Below, piece by piece: positions 14,638 through 23,070 of a stretch of DNA of 31,609 bases. A program made the position numbers and the translations under genes. Below the pieces are notes generated by a model, which was not told the origin of the DNA, searched no databases, and saw nothing but the letters and a program-made list of their open reading frames with translations. Source of the DNA: JANNWF01 sp052390415 (GTDB lineage Bacteria > Pseudomonadota > Gammaproteobacteria > Xanthomonadales > Xanthomonadaceae); NCBI GenBank assembly GCA_052390415.1, contig JBQTGY010000095.1:1-31609 (forward strand). Reading direction: 5' to 3'. Each line of letters opens with the position of its first letter. Within the stretch, counting starts at the first letter, position 1.

Positions 14638-15648
14638 ATGCCACAAACCATTGCAGTCATTCGCGGCGACGGTATCGGACCGGAAATCATGCACGCCACG
14701 CTGGGCGTGCTGGATGCCATGAAGCTGGGCCTGAGTTATGACTTCGTGGAGGCAGGAACGTCTGCGTACACGGCCTGCGGAGAATTGCTGCCTGCGGCCA
14801 CTTTGGCTGCGATCAAGCAACATCGCGTGGCGTTGAAGAGCCCGCTGATGACGCCGGTAGGCGAGGGCTTCAGCTCGATCAACGTCGAGCTGCGCAAGCA
14901 CTTTGACCTGTATGCCAACGTACGTCCTGCGATCACGTTCCCCAATACCAAGTCGCGCTACACCGGTGTCGACATCATCACGGTGCGCGAGAACACGGAA
15001 GGCGCCTACATCGGTGAAGGCCAGACGCTGTCGGCAGACGGCGAGGTCGCCACGCTGACGCAGCGGATCACGCGTCATGGCTCCGAGCGTATCGCCCGTT
15101 ATGCATTTGAACTCGCACGTCGACTCGGTCGCCGCAAGGTCACCGTTGTCCACAAGGCCAATATCTTGAAGTCGACCTCGGGCTTGTTCTTGCGCACCGC
15201 GCGGCTGGTCGCGGCGGATTTCCCGGATATCGAAACCCAGGAAATGATCGTCGACAACACCTGCATGCAATTGGTCATGCGGCCGGAACAGTTCGACGTG
15301 ATCGTCACCACCAATCTGTTCGGCGACATCCTGTCCGACCTGTGCGCGGGGCTGGTCGGCGGCCTCGGCTTGGCACCAGGTGCCAACATCGGCACCGAGG
15401 CGGCAATCTTTGAAGCCGTGCATGGTTCGGCGCCCGACATCGCCGGTCGCGGCATCGCCAATCCTTGCGCGCTGCTGCTGGGTGCGGCGCAGATGCTTGA
15501 TCACCTCGGATTGCCGGATGAGGCCCGCCGTCTGCGCAGGGCCATCGTCGCCACCATGAGCGAGCGCGACTCATTGACGCCGGACCTCGGTGGCACGGGC
15601 ACCACCGAGACTTTTGCGGCAGCGATTGCGCGCCGGGTGACTGCTTGA
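14638..15648 (+). CDS. NAD-dependent isocitrate dehydrogenase
   Basis: 336 residues, the short form of the isocitrate/isopropylmalate dehydrogenase family. It converts isocitrate to 2-oxoglutarate and CO2 in the TCA cycle. The N-terminal IAVIRGDGIGPEIM, the substrate-loop ENTEGAYIGEGQ, the catalytic KANILKSTSGLF and the DNTCMQLVMRPEQFDVIVTTNLFGDILSDL Asp cluster are all present. The nucleotide-site stretch HGSAPDIAGRGIANPCALLL lacks the basic residues typical of NADP enzymes, supporting NAD use. 3-Isopropylmalate or tartrate dehydrogenase is the main alternative, but the substrate loop favours isocitrate. AGCGAGG precedes the ATG. It converges on the protease gene with a 40-nt gap. Confidence 0.88.
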   Translation: MPQTIAVIRGDGIGPEIMHATLGVLDAMKLGLSYDFVEAGTSAYTACGELLPAATLAAIKQHRVALKSPLMTPVGEGFSSINVELRKHFDLYANVRPAITFPNTKSRYTGVDIITVRENTEGAYIGEGQTLSADGEVATLTQRITRHGSERIARYAFELARRLGRRKVTVVHKANILKSTSGLFLRTARLVAADFPDIETQEMIVDNTCMQLVMRPEQFDVIVTTNLFGDILSDLCAGLVGGLGLAPGANIGTEAAIFEAVHGSAPDIAGRGIANPCALLLGAAQMLDHLGLPDEARRLRRAIVATMSERDSLTPDLGGTGTTETFAAAIARRVTA

Positions 15649-15688
15649 CGCGGGTTCGACCGACGCGCGTCAGCAGCAATCATGCCAA

Positions 15689-17995
15689 TCAATTGCCGCG
15701 ATAGCGTGGCACGTTGGCCGGGGTGAGCGGCGCGTCGGTGCGTTGGAAGCGACCACCGCCTGCACCCGGATAGGTGACGTCCAAGCTCAAGGTGCTCGGT
15801 CCTTCAGACGGTGGCCGCAGGTTGATGCGCAGCGTGCCGATGTTGGTGAAGGTCAGGTTGGAGGGTGTCGTGCACTGCGGTCCTCGGCAGTAACCCTGCA
15901 CTTGCTGCACGGTGTAGGTCTGGTTCGGAACGTAGGTAGGCGATTGCACCACGCCCCAACGGCCACGACCTGCCGCGTCGGGGTAATAAACGCCGATGGC
16001 AATGCCGTCGCCACCCGCGCCTGCAAAACTCTGCACCGTGATGCCCCAGCCCGGATCGGCCGGGTTGAACCACACGCTGCTCACATCCAGGGCAACGCCC
16101 GTCGTGCTCACCAGTGGCTGCATGCACCATTGGCGAGTCTCGCCGTTCAGGCTCCAATTCATCAATGCAATCGGGCCATCCAAAGCGCGGTCGGCTGCCT
16201 GGGTCTGGCAAATGGGGGAGTTGCGTCCTTCGACAAAGTCGACTCGGACGTCGCCTGCAAAACCGGGAGACGCATCGGCTGTCGAGGTCGGCGGCGGACC
16301 CGCCGAATAATTGAAGCGCAGCAAGCTGTCGCCAGACGCATTTGACTGGGGTACGAACACGCCATCGATGACTCGACCCAGCGAGGTGTACCACTCCGGG
16401 TTGCCCGCCGCGTCGTAAGAATAGAAGCCCAGGAAGTAGAGGTCAGTGGTACCTGCTACGCGCCGGAAATCGATGCCGTGCCCATTGCGGGCGACATCGA
16501 AATACTGCGCATCGGGCGGCATCGGGATGACGGTCGGTGTTCGTGCCGCGGTGTGGAACCCGATGTCATTCAACATCGCACCGGCCAGGCTCAAGGAACG
16601 AATCATCGGTGAAGATGCGGTGGCGAGCATCAGCTGCTGCGTGTGTTGTGTACCCAGATGCGAATAGGTGCTGCCTGGTTCCACCATCAACGGAGCATGC
16701 AACTGCACGGTATTCAGCGGTGGCAAATTGTCGCGCAAGCGATTGTCGAAGGAGGTGTCAGCCATTGGCGATGAGAAGCGCAAACCACTGCTTGAGGCCA
16801 GGGCGGCCGCGCGCTCGGCTTCACTCACCCGCAGAAAGCTCTTGACCTCGGTCGACGCTTGCGAGGGGTCGATGATCTTGACGAAACGACCAAATGCGTC
16901 GTCATAGGTTTGATCGAAAACCTCGACCTTGCGTCCCAGTGGTTCGCCATCGCCGCCCAATCCCACCAGACCGATGAATCCCATGCCATGGCTGATCTCA
17001 TGCAAGGCGACCGCGACGAAACTGGGCGTATTGGAATTGAAGGAAGGCGGCGTCAATCCGTAGTCAAAACGCCTGCTTGCGGTGCTGCTGACATCAACTG
17101 CCAGGTTGAAGGTCGCACCGATATCGGCAGAGGGCGAAGTGCAACTGCCGCCGCGGAAACGGCAGCCAGAGGTACCCGCTTGATGGCTGGCCGCCGGCGT
17201 GAACTGCAGAACGTGGCGGGCGTCGAGATAGGGGGACACCAAGCCGCGACCGGGATCATCGACGACAACAAAACGTGGCCCGGCCTGCGCCAAGACGCCG
17301 CCAGTTTCGTCGAACTCGAGGTCATCCCAGCATGCTTGCACACGGATTGGCGCTGTGGGGCGCAGTTGCTCGGCAAGCAAACGGCCGGCTTCCAGCATCG
17401 CAATTCGGCGCTGTTCGCCGAGGGTTGTGCCGCTGTTGCCACGGACGGGTGATCGCGGGGCGGGGTCGGTCCAGCCGGAAATGTTGCAGCTGTCGTTGGC
17501 CGTGCCGGCGTCGGTGAATGTGATATCCAAAGGCGCAAATTCATTTGCGCCGCCCACGATGGAACTGATGGTGAAACCCGCAGGCTGCGAGCTGAAATTC
17601 AAAAGTGCCAGATGCAGCCGTCCCGCCCGCAGCGGAAACTTGCCTGCGCGAGTCAGCACCAGCGACTCGTCACCTGCTGCACTGGCTGACAGGTAGTGGG
17701 AACGCTCGAACAGTTCCTCGATGGTGAGGCTGCCCAGCGACTCGGTGGCCGGGTCAAAGAAAGGCGAGTCGACCCGCACCAGCAAATCGATATCCTGAGC
17801 AAGATTGCTGCCGGCCAAGCGTACCGTGAGGCGCTCGGCGCCTGCCGGCACATCAATGCAGACGCTTGTCGTCAGGGCATTGCCGGGCAGCGGCTGCGGT
17901 GCTGTGACGCTGGTTCCTGCAGCCAGCGCACCGGTGCATTGCGCCTGCACCAGCGATGTGGCCAACAACAGCAGAGCCGCGATCAGGGCCCTCAT
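15689..17995 (-). CDS. Secreted metzincin-like metalloprotease with duplicated C-terminal module
   Basis: 768 residues. A signal peptide (MRALIAALLLLATSLVQA) is followed by a beta-sandwich of pre-peptidase C-terminal (PPC) type at ~40-150 (ERLTVRLAGSNLAQDIDLLV). The catalytic domain (~155-480) has the extended zinc motif HEISHGMGF at 332-340, that is HExxHxxGF as in metzincins, where the third ligand is often His or Asp; here the equivalent third position is Phe-preceded Gly-Met-Gly, so the third ligand is uncertain. Two copies of an aromatic module follow: NGHGIDFRRVAG...LGFYSYDAAGNPEWY near 500-540 and VWFNPADPGWGITVQSF...YYPDAAGRGRWG near 660-705. Its start overlaps the stop of the small exported protein (ATGA), so the two are co-translated. 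A bacterial secreted protease acting on unknown substrates is the best reading. Confidence 0.82.
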   Translation of the reverse strand: MRALIAALLLLATSLVQAQCTGALAAGTSVTAPQPLPGNALTTSVCIDVPAGAERLTVRLAGSNLAQDIDLLVRVDSPFFDPATESLGSLTIEELFERSHYLSASAAGDESLVLTRAGKFPLRAGRLHLALLNFSSQPAGFTISSIVGGANEFAPLDITFTDAGTANDSCNISGWTDPAPRSPVRGNSGTTLGEQRRIAMLEAGRLLAEQLRPTAPIRVQACWDDLEFDETGGVLAQAGPRFVVVDDPGRGLVSPYLDARHVLQFTPAASHQAGTSGCRFRGGSCTSPSADIGATFNLAVDVSSTASRRFDYGLTPPSFNSNTPSFVAVALHEISHGMGFIGLVGLGGDGEPLGRKVEVFDQTYDDAFGRFVKIIDPSQASTEVKSFLRVSEAERAAALASSSGLRFSSPMADTSFDNRLRDNLPPLNTVQLHAPLMVEPGSTYSHLGTQHTQQLMLATASSPMIRSLSLAGAMLNDIGFHTAARTPTVIPMPPDAQYFDVARNGHGIDFRRVAGTTDLYFLGFYSYDAAGNPEWYTSLGRVIDGVFVPQSNASGDSLLRFNYSAGPPPTSTADASPGFAGDVRVDFVEGRNSPICQTQAADRALDGPIALMNWSLNGETRQWCMQPLVSTTGVALDVSSVWFNPADPGWGITVQSFAGAGGDGIAIGVYYPDAAGRGRWGVVQSPTYVPNQTYTVQQVQGYCRGPQCTTPSNLTFTNIGTLRINLRPPSEGPSTLSLDVTYPGAGGGRFQRTDAPLTPANVPRYRGN

Positions 17996-18321
17996 TGGCG
18001 TGGCACCGAAGCGGCGGCCGGGCTGGCTTTGGCGTGGTCCTCGCTGCAGTCATAACTGACCGCGCCGTCGGCGTGCACGTGCATGCGCAAGGAGGCGTTG
18101 ACGACGAGCGGCGCGGCCGTATCGATGCTGGGTTTCAAGCTTTCGCCTGATCGTTTGGAGTTCGCGCTTGCACGTATCGGATGAAATTCCAGCGTCATGG
18201 GCTCGCTGCGTGCGGTGTCCGCGAGATCAACGTTGGAGGCGTGGGCTGGATAAGAGCTGACGACGGTTGCGATCGCCAGCGCAGGCACACAAACCAGAGC
18301 TGCAAAGCGGGAAGGCTGCAT
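17992..18321 (-). CDS. Small exported protein preceding the metalloprotease
   Basis: 109 residues. The ATG at 18321 is chosen because GGAG lies 7 nt before it and it begins a signal peptide (MQPSRFAALVCVPALAIATV..., cut after AHA); a longer upstream frame has no export signal or ribosome site. The mature part is about 80 residues and ends in a short conserved-looking block, RMHVHADGAVSYDCSEDHAK, with one Cys and several His. The pattern recalls small proteins annotated as post-PEP-CTERM-1 in this bacterial group, but I am not certain. The stop overlaps the metalloprotease start, so it may be an inhibitor, chaperone or partner of that enzyme; that is inference. Confidence 0.7.
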   Translation of the reverse strand: MQPSRFAALVCVPALAIATVVSSYPAHASNVDLADTARSEPMTLEFHPIRASANSKRSGESLKPSIDTAAPLVVNASLRMHVHADGAVSYDCSEDHAKASPAAASVPRQ

Positions 18322-18386
18322 TGGGAATCTCCATTCACCTGGTGAACTCACGCCGTTGATGTCTGGCTGCGACCGCATGATACGGA

Positions 18387-19223
18387 TCATGTCGAAGCGG
18401 TGTGCGATGGAGACCATTGACACCAGTCGTGAGCCAACACCGCGAGCATGCTCTGGCCGGGCCGATAAGCGTGGCGCAACGCACCGTGCACGTAATCGGC
18501 GGCAGCTCGGCAGGCCTGGTCCAGCGGCAAACCCAGCGCCAGACCGCAGGCAATGGCCGATGCCAAGGTGCAGCCTGTGCCGTGTCCTTCGACCGCCAAA
18601 CGCGGGTGCGAGAACTGCTGTGTATGCGAGTCGGAATCCAGCCAATCGATGGCTTCGGGGCCATTCAGATGGCCACCCTTCAACAAGACCGCCTTGGCAC
18701 CCAGCCGCCTCAATTGGGCAGCGGCGGGAGCGAGGTCAGCTGCCGTCACCACACCCGGAGCACCCAGCAGCAGGGCTTCGGGCAAGTTAGGGGTGATCAC
18801 GGTGGCCAGCGGAAACAGCCTTTGAATCAGGCACGCGACAGCGTCGGCCTCTAACAAAGCAGCGCCCGATGTCGCCACCATGACCGGGTCAAGCACCACC
18901 GCAATCTGCGGTCGCTGTTGCAGGGCCGACGCCACGCAGTCGATCACGCTGACGTTGGCGAGCATGCCGATCTTGACCGCGGCGATATCGAAGTCTGCAA
19001 ACGCAGAAGCAATCTGAGCTTCCAGCACATCAATCGGACAGGGATGAATGGCGGACACCCCACGCGTATTTTGCGCGGTCAGCGCGGTGATCGCGGTCAG
19101 TGGGTGCAGGCCGTGGGCACAGATCGTTCGCAAGTCGGCCTGTATGCCTGCCCCTCCACCAGAATCCGATCCTGCGATGCTGAGAACACTTCGGCGATGT
19201 GGATGTTCGGAAGTGTGTTGCAT
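18387..19223 (-). CDS. thiD: Hydroxymethylpyrimidine/phosphomethylpyrimidine kinase
   Basis: 278 residues from ATG 19223; a TTG directly before it is a weaker alternative. It phosphorylates HMP and HMP-phosphate in thiamine synthesis. Family landmarks: the start VLSIAGSDSGGGAGIQADL, the HMP-binding TALTAQNTRGV, VLDPVMVATSGAALL, TPNLPEALLL and the anion-hole/catalytic HGTGCTLASAIA near residue 213. Family members usually run 260-280 residues. No other thi gene is in the window. A TPP riboswitch is not seen upstream; a CTGAGA at 19179-19184 lies within the coding region on the opposite strand and has no matching partner elements. Confidence 0.94.
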   Translation of the reverse strand: MQHTSEHPHRRSVLSIAGSDSGGGAGIQADLRTICAHGLHPLTAITALTAQNTRGVSAIHPCPIDVLEAQIASAFADFDIAAVKIGMLANVSVIDCVASALQQRPQIAVVLDPVMVATSGAALLEADAVACLIQRLFPLATVITPNLPEALLLGAPGVVTAADLAPAAAQLRRLGAKAVLLKGGHLNGPEAIDWLDSDSHTQQFSHPRLAVEGHGTGCTLASAIACGLALGLPLDQACRAAADYVHGALRHAYRPGQSMLAVLAHDWCQWSPSHTAST

Positions 19224-19466
19224 CAAAGCAACAGCCCGGTGGGAACGCCGATCGCTTGCGCTTCTGTCGCCAAAGACTGGAGCGGGATCGACGACCCGCG
19301 GGAGATTCTCAAGTATTTGTTATTCATTGGATTTGTGGGTGAATTCGGCGGCGATTCGAGGATCTTGTTTGGCACGTGTTGCGCCCGCCAGCTGACCACG
19401 GAAGTCATCAGCCATGCGTTTCGAAGGGCGTCACAGGAAGGCGGTCGCGTCGTGAATCTAGCGGAA

Positions 19467-19509
19467 AACGCAACAAATAGTTGACCATGTGTTGCGTTCT
19501 CGCCATACT
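19467..19509 (+). promoter_or_regulatory. Strong sigma-70-type promoter inside an inverted repeat
   Basis: TTGACC (19481-19486) and CATACT (19504-19509) are spaced 17 nt apart and face the outer-membrane protein gene; transcription would begin about 38 nt before its start codon. A perfect 9-bp inverted repeat, AACGCAACA (19467-19475) and TGTTGCGTT (19490-19498), spaced by 14 nt, encloses the -35 box. This is the arrangement expected of a repressor operator. Confidence 0.65.
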
Positions 19510-19553
19510 CCGCCCATCGCGAGTCACACCTGCCAGTCACGAGACCGAATCTT

Positions 19554-20666
19554 TTGCGCCTAACCCTGCTAACTGCCGCTTGTTTGTTCGCACTCCCCAG
19601 CATGGCTGTGGCGGGTAGCGCAGCGGAGTGGAAGGCGTATGCGCGCAACAGCATGACCCCGCAGTTCGATTGGGCCGTGAGCAAACCGACAGCAGTGGCT
19701 TCGCTCCGCAATCAGTCACGTGCTTCCTTGCTGCGTGCGTCCACTCAGCAGGCGATGGTCGGTTGGCGTGGGCGGGATCAACTCAATCTGAGTTTTGCCA
19801 AGAATTCATTCGGCAGTGGGTTGCGTGCTGGCTCATCATTGAATGTGCTGGCGCAAGGCAGTGCCGCGTTGGTCGGTGAGCAAAGCAGCACCTCTTTGCA
19901 CCAGTCGATCGGCGAGCAGATGGATTTCGCTTTGACCGCCATCGTTGCGCGCAGCCGGTACGCGACGCCGGGCATGGGTACTTCGCCCTGGCAGTCGGTT
20001 GAACAATTCTCTGGCGTGCGTCAAAGCGGCGTGCAGGAAGTTTCGGAAGGTGGCGGCGTACAGCTGTCGCTGGACCGCAAGCTCTCTGATCGACTGTCCT
20101 TCAATGTGGCGCTGCAGTCGCGTTTGGATCTGGACGCATTCAAATCGTATCGGGGCATTTACTCCGAAGCCGGCGATTTCGACCTGCCAGGCTTCGCGCG
20201 TACCGGCATCGAATGGGCGATCAGTGACCGCTTTGCAGTGGGCGCCGATGTCCAGCGTGTGATGTACAGCGAGGTTGAAACCTTCACCGCCGCTTCCCTG
20301 CCAACACGCTTCCTCGCCTTGTTGGGCGACGGCAGCTCGCCGGAGTTTGCGTGGGAAGACTTGACGGTCTACTCCGCAGAAGCCGCTGTACTGGATGACT
20401 TCGGTGGACGTTGGTCGTTGCGCTATTCGACCCAGCAGCAACCGCGTCCAACGTCTGCGGTGCTGTCGCGTGCGCTCTCGGATCAGTATTCGGATCTCAA
20501 CATTGGATTCGGTTACAACCGCGCTCTGGGTCGTTCCGGCCACTTCGAGCTTTCCGCCAGCTACGTTCCGGCGGCCTATTTCCTTGTGTCAGCACCGTTC
20601 CTGCAGCGCGATTTCGACGGCGGTTCCCAGGTCGAAGTCGAGGCGCAATGGTCGCTCGCATTCTAG
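19554..20666 (+). CDS. Outer-membrane beta-barrel protein (FadL/OmpP1-like)
   Basis: 370 residues. No ATG fits; the TTG at 19554 begins a good signal peptide (MRLTLLTAACLFALPSMAVA, cut before GS) and lies about 38 nt past the predicted transcription start. The mature protein is a series of alternating amphipathic strands rich in Ser, Gly and aromatics, and ends in AQWSLAF with the terminal Phe of outer-membrane proteins. Segments such as GIEWAISDRFAVGADVQRVMYSEVE and LSDQYSDLNIGFGYNRALG resemble the C-terminal barrel of FadL/OmpP1/TodX transporters of hydrophobic compounds, but the N-terminal NPA-type hatch of true FadL is not seen. The transported substrate is unknown. It is monocistronic, with its own promoter and terminator. 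Confidence 0.75.
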   Translation: MRLTLLTAACLFALPSMAVAGSAAEWKAYARNSMTPQFDWAVSKPTAVASLRNQSRASLLRASTQQAMVGWRGRDQLNLSFAKNSFGSGLRAGSSLNVLAQGSAALVGEQSSTSLHQSIGEQMDFALTAIVARSRYATPGMGTSPWQSVEQFSGVRQSGVQEVSEGGGVQLSLDRKLSDRLSFNVALQSRLDLDAFKSYRGIYSEAGDFDLPGFARTGIEWAISDRFAVGADVQRVMYSEVETFTAASLPTRFLALLGDGSSPEFAWEDLTVYSAEAAVLDDFGGRWSLRYSTQQQPRPTSAVLSRALSDQYSDLNIGFGYNRALGRSGHFELSASYVPAAYFLVSAPFLQRDFDGGSQVEVEAQWSLAF

Positions 20667-20675
20667 TTTTATCCT

Positions 20676-20723
20676 AATCAAGTTCAGGGCTTGATTGAAG
20701 GCTCCTTCGGGGGCCTTTTTTTT
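20676..20723 (+). terminator. Intrinsic terminator of the outer-membrane protein gene
   Basis: An 8-bp stem (AAGGCTCC/GGGGCCTT, with one G-T pair) with a TTCG tetraloop at 20698-20717 runs into an 8-T tract (716-723 of the 20 kb block). A second 7-bp hairpin (AATCAAG/CTTGATT, 20676-20696) sits just before it. Confidence 0.92.
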
Positions 20724-20831
20724 GTCTGCGATTTGGTGAATTCGAAGGATGGGCGAGTGCGGGTAGATTTGTGTGAGCACATCTGCATGCGCTACGCGAA
20801 CCGGATTCCGCCGGTAGCATCCGTACAAAAG

Positions 20832-20854
20832 CAGCCGAGCAAGCTCGGCTCTAC
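20832..20854 (-). repeat. GTAG-type REP stem-loop
   Basis: On the minus strand it reads GTAG followed by AGCCGAGC TT GCTCGGCT. A GTAG tetranucleotide next to a GC-rich stem-loop is the hallmark of the REP family described as SMAG elements in Stenotrophomonas maltophilia. It lies in gene-free DNA between a terminator and the TerB-like gene. Confidence 0.75.
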
Positions 20855-20902
20855 AAGAGCGCGGAGAACGGCATTCGAGAGGCGACTGCTCGCTTTTTGA
20901 AG

Positions 20903-20920
20903 AGCGGAGCTTGCTCCGCT
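20903..20920 (+). repeat. Second REP-like stem-loop, inverted relative to the first
   Basis: AGCGGAGC TT GCTCCGCT forms a perfect 8-bp stem. The stem layout mirrors the first element 50 nt upstream, but no GTAG is attached on this side. Together they look like a REP pair (BIME-like). Confidence 0.6.
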
Positions 20921-20978
20921 GCTTCGCGACGAGTCCCCCTGCCGAATCGCCAGTCCCGAACCCCGGGTGCCGAGAAAA

Positions 20979-21452
20979 CTACTTCGGCAGCGCCGAAACC
21001 AGCCGCCGATCCAGCTCTTCGCTCGGATAACCCAGTTCAGCGGTCGCTAGTTCCAGGAATTGGCGCTCTTTCGGTCGCAGACGTTCGTCGGCGGCGGCAA
21101 GGCGAATCAGTGCGTCATACAAGCGTTCGCTCTCAGGCGAATGTGGCTTGTAGATTTCGCGAAAACGGGAAAACTCCTCGTGCAGGTCAATTTCGCGGTT
21201 GCGGCCCCGCTGCAACGCTTCGGAGGCCAGCTCGCGCTCGCGCATCGACAGGGTCAGCGCGTCCATCGCGCTGTTGATGAATTCGGCCTCGTGGCTGGTG
21301 ATCAGGCTGTCGAGCTTGGCGAGATAGCCGAGCAAGGCGAATGCCACCTGCAATCCCACATCACGCTGCGGATCCGTTTTGCCGCCGCCAAAAAATTCCC
21401 CCAGGCTTTGACCAAAGTCGCGGAAGAGCCCACCGATTCCGTTCTGCGCCAT
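20979..21452 (-). CDS. TerB/DjlA-N-like helical protein
   Basis: 157 residues, ATG at 21452 with AGGGGA 5-6 nt before it. A short Gly-rich N-terminus (GIGGLFRDFGQSLGEFFGGG) is followed by an all-helical domain at ~30-155 (LQVAFALLGYLAKLDSLITSHEAEFINSAM; LIRLAAADERLRPKERQFLELATAELG) with the acidic D/E spacing of TerB and of the N-terminal region of DjlA co-chaperones. No J-domain follows, so this is not complete DjlA. TerB-like domains are linked to metal binding and membrane-stress functions. No other ter gene is nearby. It diverges from the WS/DGAT gene. Confidence 0.75.
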   Translation of the reverse strand: MAQNGIGGLFRDFGQSLGEFFGGGKTDPQRDVGLQVAFALLGYLAKLDSLITSHEAEFINSAMDALTLSMRERELASEALQRGRNREIDLHEEFSRFREIYKPHSPESERLYDALIRLAAADERLRPKERQFLELATAELGYPSEELDRRLVSALPK

Positions 21453-21633
21453 GTTCGTCCCCTCGTTTACGTTGCGCGGCAGCCGCGTACTGCATTTGAT
21501 ACCACGGAAAGCGCTTGGCTGCGACCGTTGCCAACATCGCAGCCGATACTTCCAACGTGACGATTTACGCTGCGCTGCACAATGGCCACGCAGAGGCCGT
21601 CGTCTATGCTCGCGCTGCCTTCAGGAGAGCCGC

Positions 21634-23070
21634 GTGGCGAAACGATTGCGACCGCTTACCGGGCTCGACGCCCTGTTCGTTTACCTGGAAGCCATGGGCA
21701 CGCCGATGCACGTGGCCAGCTTGATCAGGCTGCGCCCACCCAGCCGTGGGCGAGTGCGTTTTGCCAACGCCTTGCGCCAGCATCTGCTGGCGCGCTTGGC
21801 GGACGTTTCAATTCTGCGTCGGGAGTTGGTCGCTGCGCCGCTGGCACTGGGTCATCCCATGTGGAGAGAGGTTGCGGACTTTGATCCAGCGCCACACATC
21901 CGCGTGCAGACCTTTGCCAAGCCTGGCAGTGAGCGGCAATTACATGGCTTGATTGCGCGGCTGCACGCAGTTGAGCTGGATCGCTCGCGACCGCTTTGGG
22001 AGATCGTGGTGGTGGACGGTTTGGCTGACGGCAGTGTGGCCTTGTATCTGAAGTCGCATCACGCGCTGGTTGATGGGCAAGCGGGTGTGCAAGTGACCGG
22101 CGCCTTGCTTGATGTCGAACCGCGACCGCTGCAGCGGCCCGTGTCAAAAGCCAAGGCGAGCAGCGATGTGCCGCCTCAGGCAGCGCCGAATGCTATCGCC
22201 CGCGCGGCGCTGAGGGCCAGCGCGAAACAGTTTGGCGCCATGTTGCGTGGTGTTCCCGAAGGCGTGCGTCGACTCGCCGCCGGCGCGCGCGAAAGCGGCA
22301 GTCTGGAAAAACTCCGCGACAGCGTGTGGTTGGCGCCGCGCACACCATTCAATTCTCAACTCGATAGCAGCCGACGCTTTGCCGCCACCAAACTGCCGTT
22401 GCCCGAGATCAAGCGCGTTGCCAAACATTTCGGCGCCAGCCTCAACGACGTGGTGATGGCGCTGTGCGCGGGCGCGTTGCGTGCGCACTTGCTGAAAAGC
22501 GGCGAATTGCCGGACGAGCCTCTGATCGCAGCCATGCCGGTGTCTTTGCGTGCGCCCGGCGTGGAAGGCGGCAACGAAGTTTCCATGGTGCAATGTCCGC
22601 TGGCGACCGACATTGCCGATCCGGTTGAGCGACTCGCCGCCATCACCAGTGCGACCCGCCAGATCAAGGGTCGGGTAGCGTCATTCAAGGGGCTGATTCC
22701 CACCGACTTCCCGGGCATGGCGGCGCCCATTTGGGCGACTGGCGTCAGCCGCTTGTGGCAGCGAGGGCGCCTGTCCGAGCGCTTGCCGCCGCTTGCCAAC
22801 CTGGTGATTTCCAATGTTCCGGGTCCGCCCGTACCGCTGTTTGTCGCAGGTGCAGCCGTCACGCATTTTCAGCCGGTGTCCATCATCACCCACGGCCTGG
22901 GACTCAACATCACGGTGCTGAGTTACGCCGGCTCGCTGGAAGTGGGAATCGTGGCTTCGCAGAGTACGTTGGACAAACCTGAGGCGTTGACCAAGGGGTT
23001 GCAAGCCGCGCTGGCCGCGTTGACGAAGGCGGCGTTGGCCATGCCCGCAGCGATCAAGGAGACCGCGTGA
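21634..23070 (+). CDS. Wax ester synthase/diacylglycerol acyltransferase (WS/DGAT)
   Basis: 478 residues. The GTG at 21634 is preferred because AGGAG lies 7 nt before it and the protein then begins VAKRLRPLTGLDALFVYLE, the family's usual start; an in-frame extension back to 21451 is non-conserved. The catalytic HHxxxDG is HHALVDG at 142-148. Other family blocks are LDRSRPLWE (~115-123), GASLNDVVMALCAGALR, and the C-terminal LVISNVPGPPVPLF. The enzyme joins acyl-CoA to fatty alcohols or diacylglycerol to make neutral storage lipid at the membrane. A lipase-like gene follows with a 4-nt overlap, so synthesis and turnover of neutral lipids may be linked. Confidence 0.92.
   Translation: MAKRLRPLTGLDALFVYLEAMGTPMHVASLIRLRPPSRGRVRFANALRQHLLARLADVSILRRELVAAPLALGHPMWREVADFDPAPHIRVQTFAKPGSERQLHGLIARLHAVELDRSRPLWEIVVVDGLADGSVALYLKSHHALVDGQAGVQVTGALLDVEPRPLQRPVSKAKASSDVPPQAAPNAIARAALRASAKQFGAMLRGVPEGVRRLAAGARESGSLEKLRDSVWLAPRTPFNSQLDSSRRFAATKLPLPEIKRVAKHFGASLNDVVMALCAGALRAHLLKSGELPDEPLIAAMPVSLRAPGVEGGNEVSMVQCPLATDIADPVERLAAITSATRQIKGRVASFKGLIPTDFPGMAAPIWATGVSRLWQRGRLSERLPPLANLVISNVPGPPVPLFVAGAAVTHFQPVSIITHGLGLNITVLSYAGSLEVGIVASQSTLDKPEALTKGLQAALAALTKAALAMPAAIKETA

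Noticed and set aside
14620..15504. 294-codon minus-strand frame opposite isocitrate dehydrogenase
   Set aside because: Shadow of a conserved enzyme; no start context.
18376..18391. CATGAT-ACGG-ATCATG palindrome at the thiD stop
   Set aside because: Short, AT-containing and overlapping the coding end; chance is a sufficient explanation and no T-tract follows.
19175..19230. Possible TPP riboswitch near thiD (CTGAGA at 19179-19184)
   Set aside because: The motif is on the wrong strand and inside the thiD coding region, with no other riboswitch parts.
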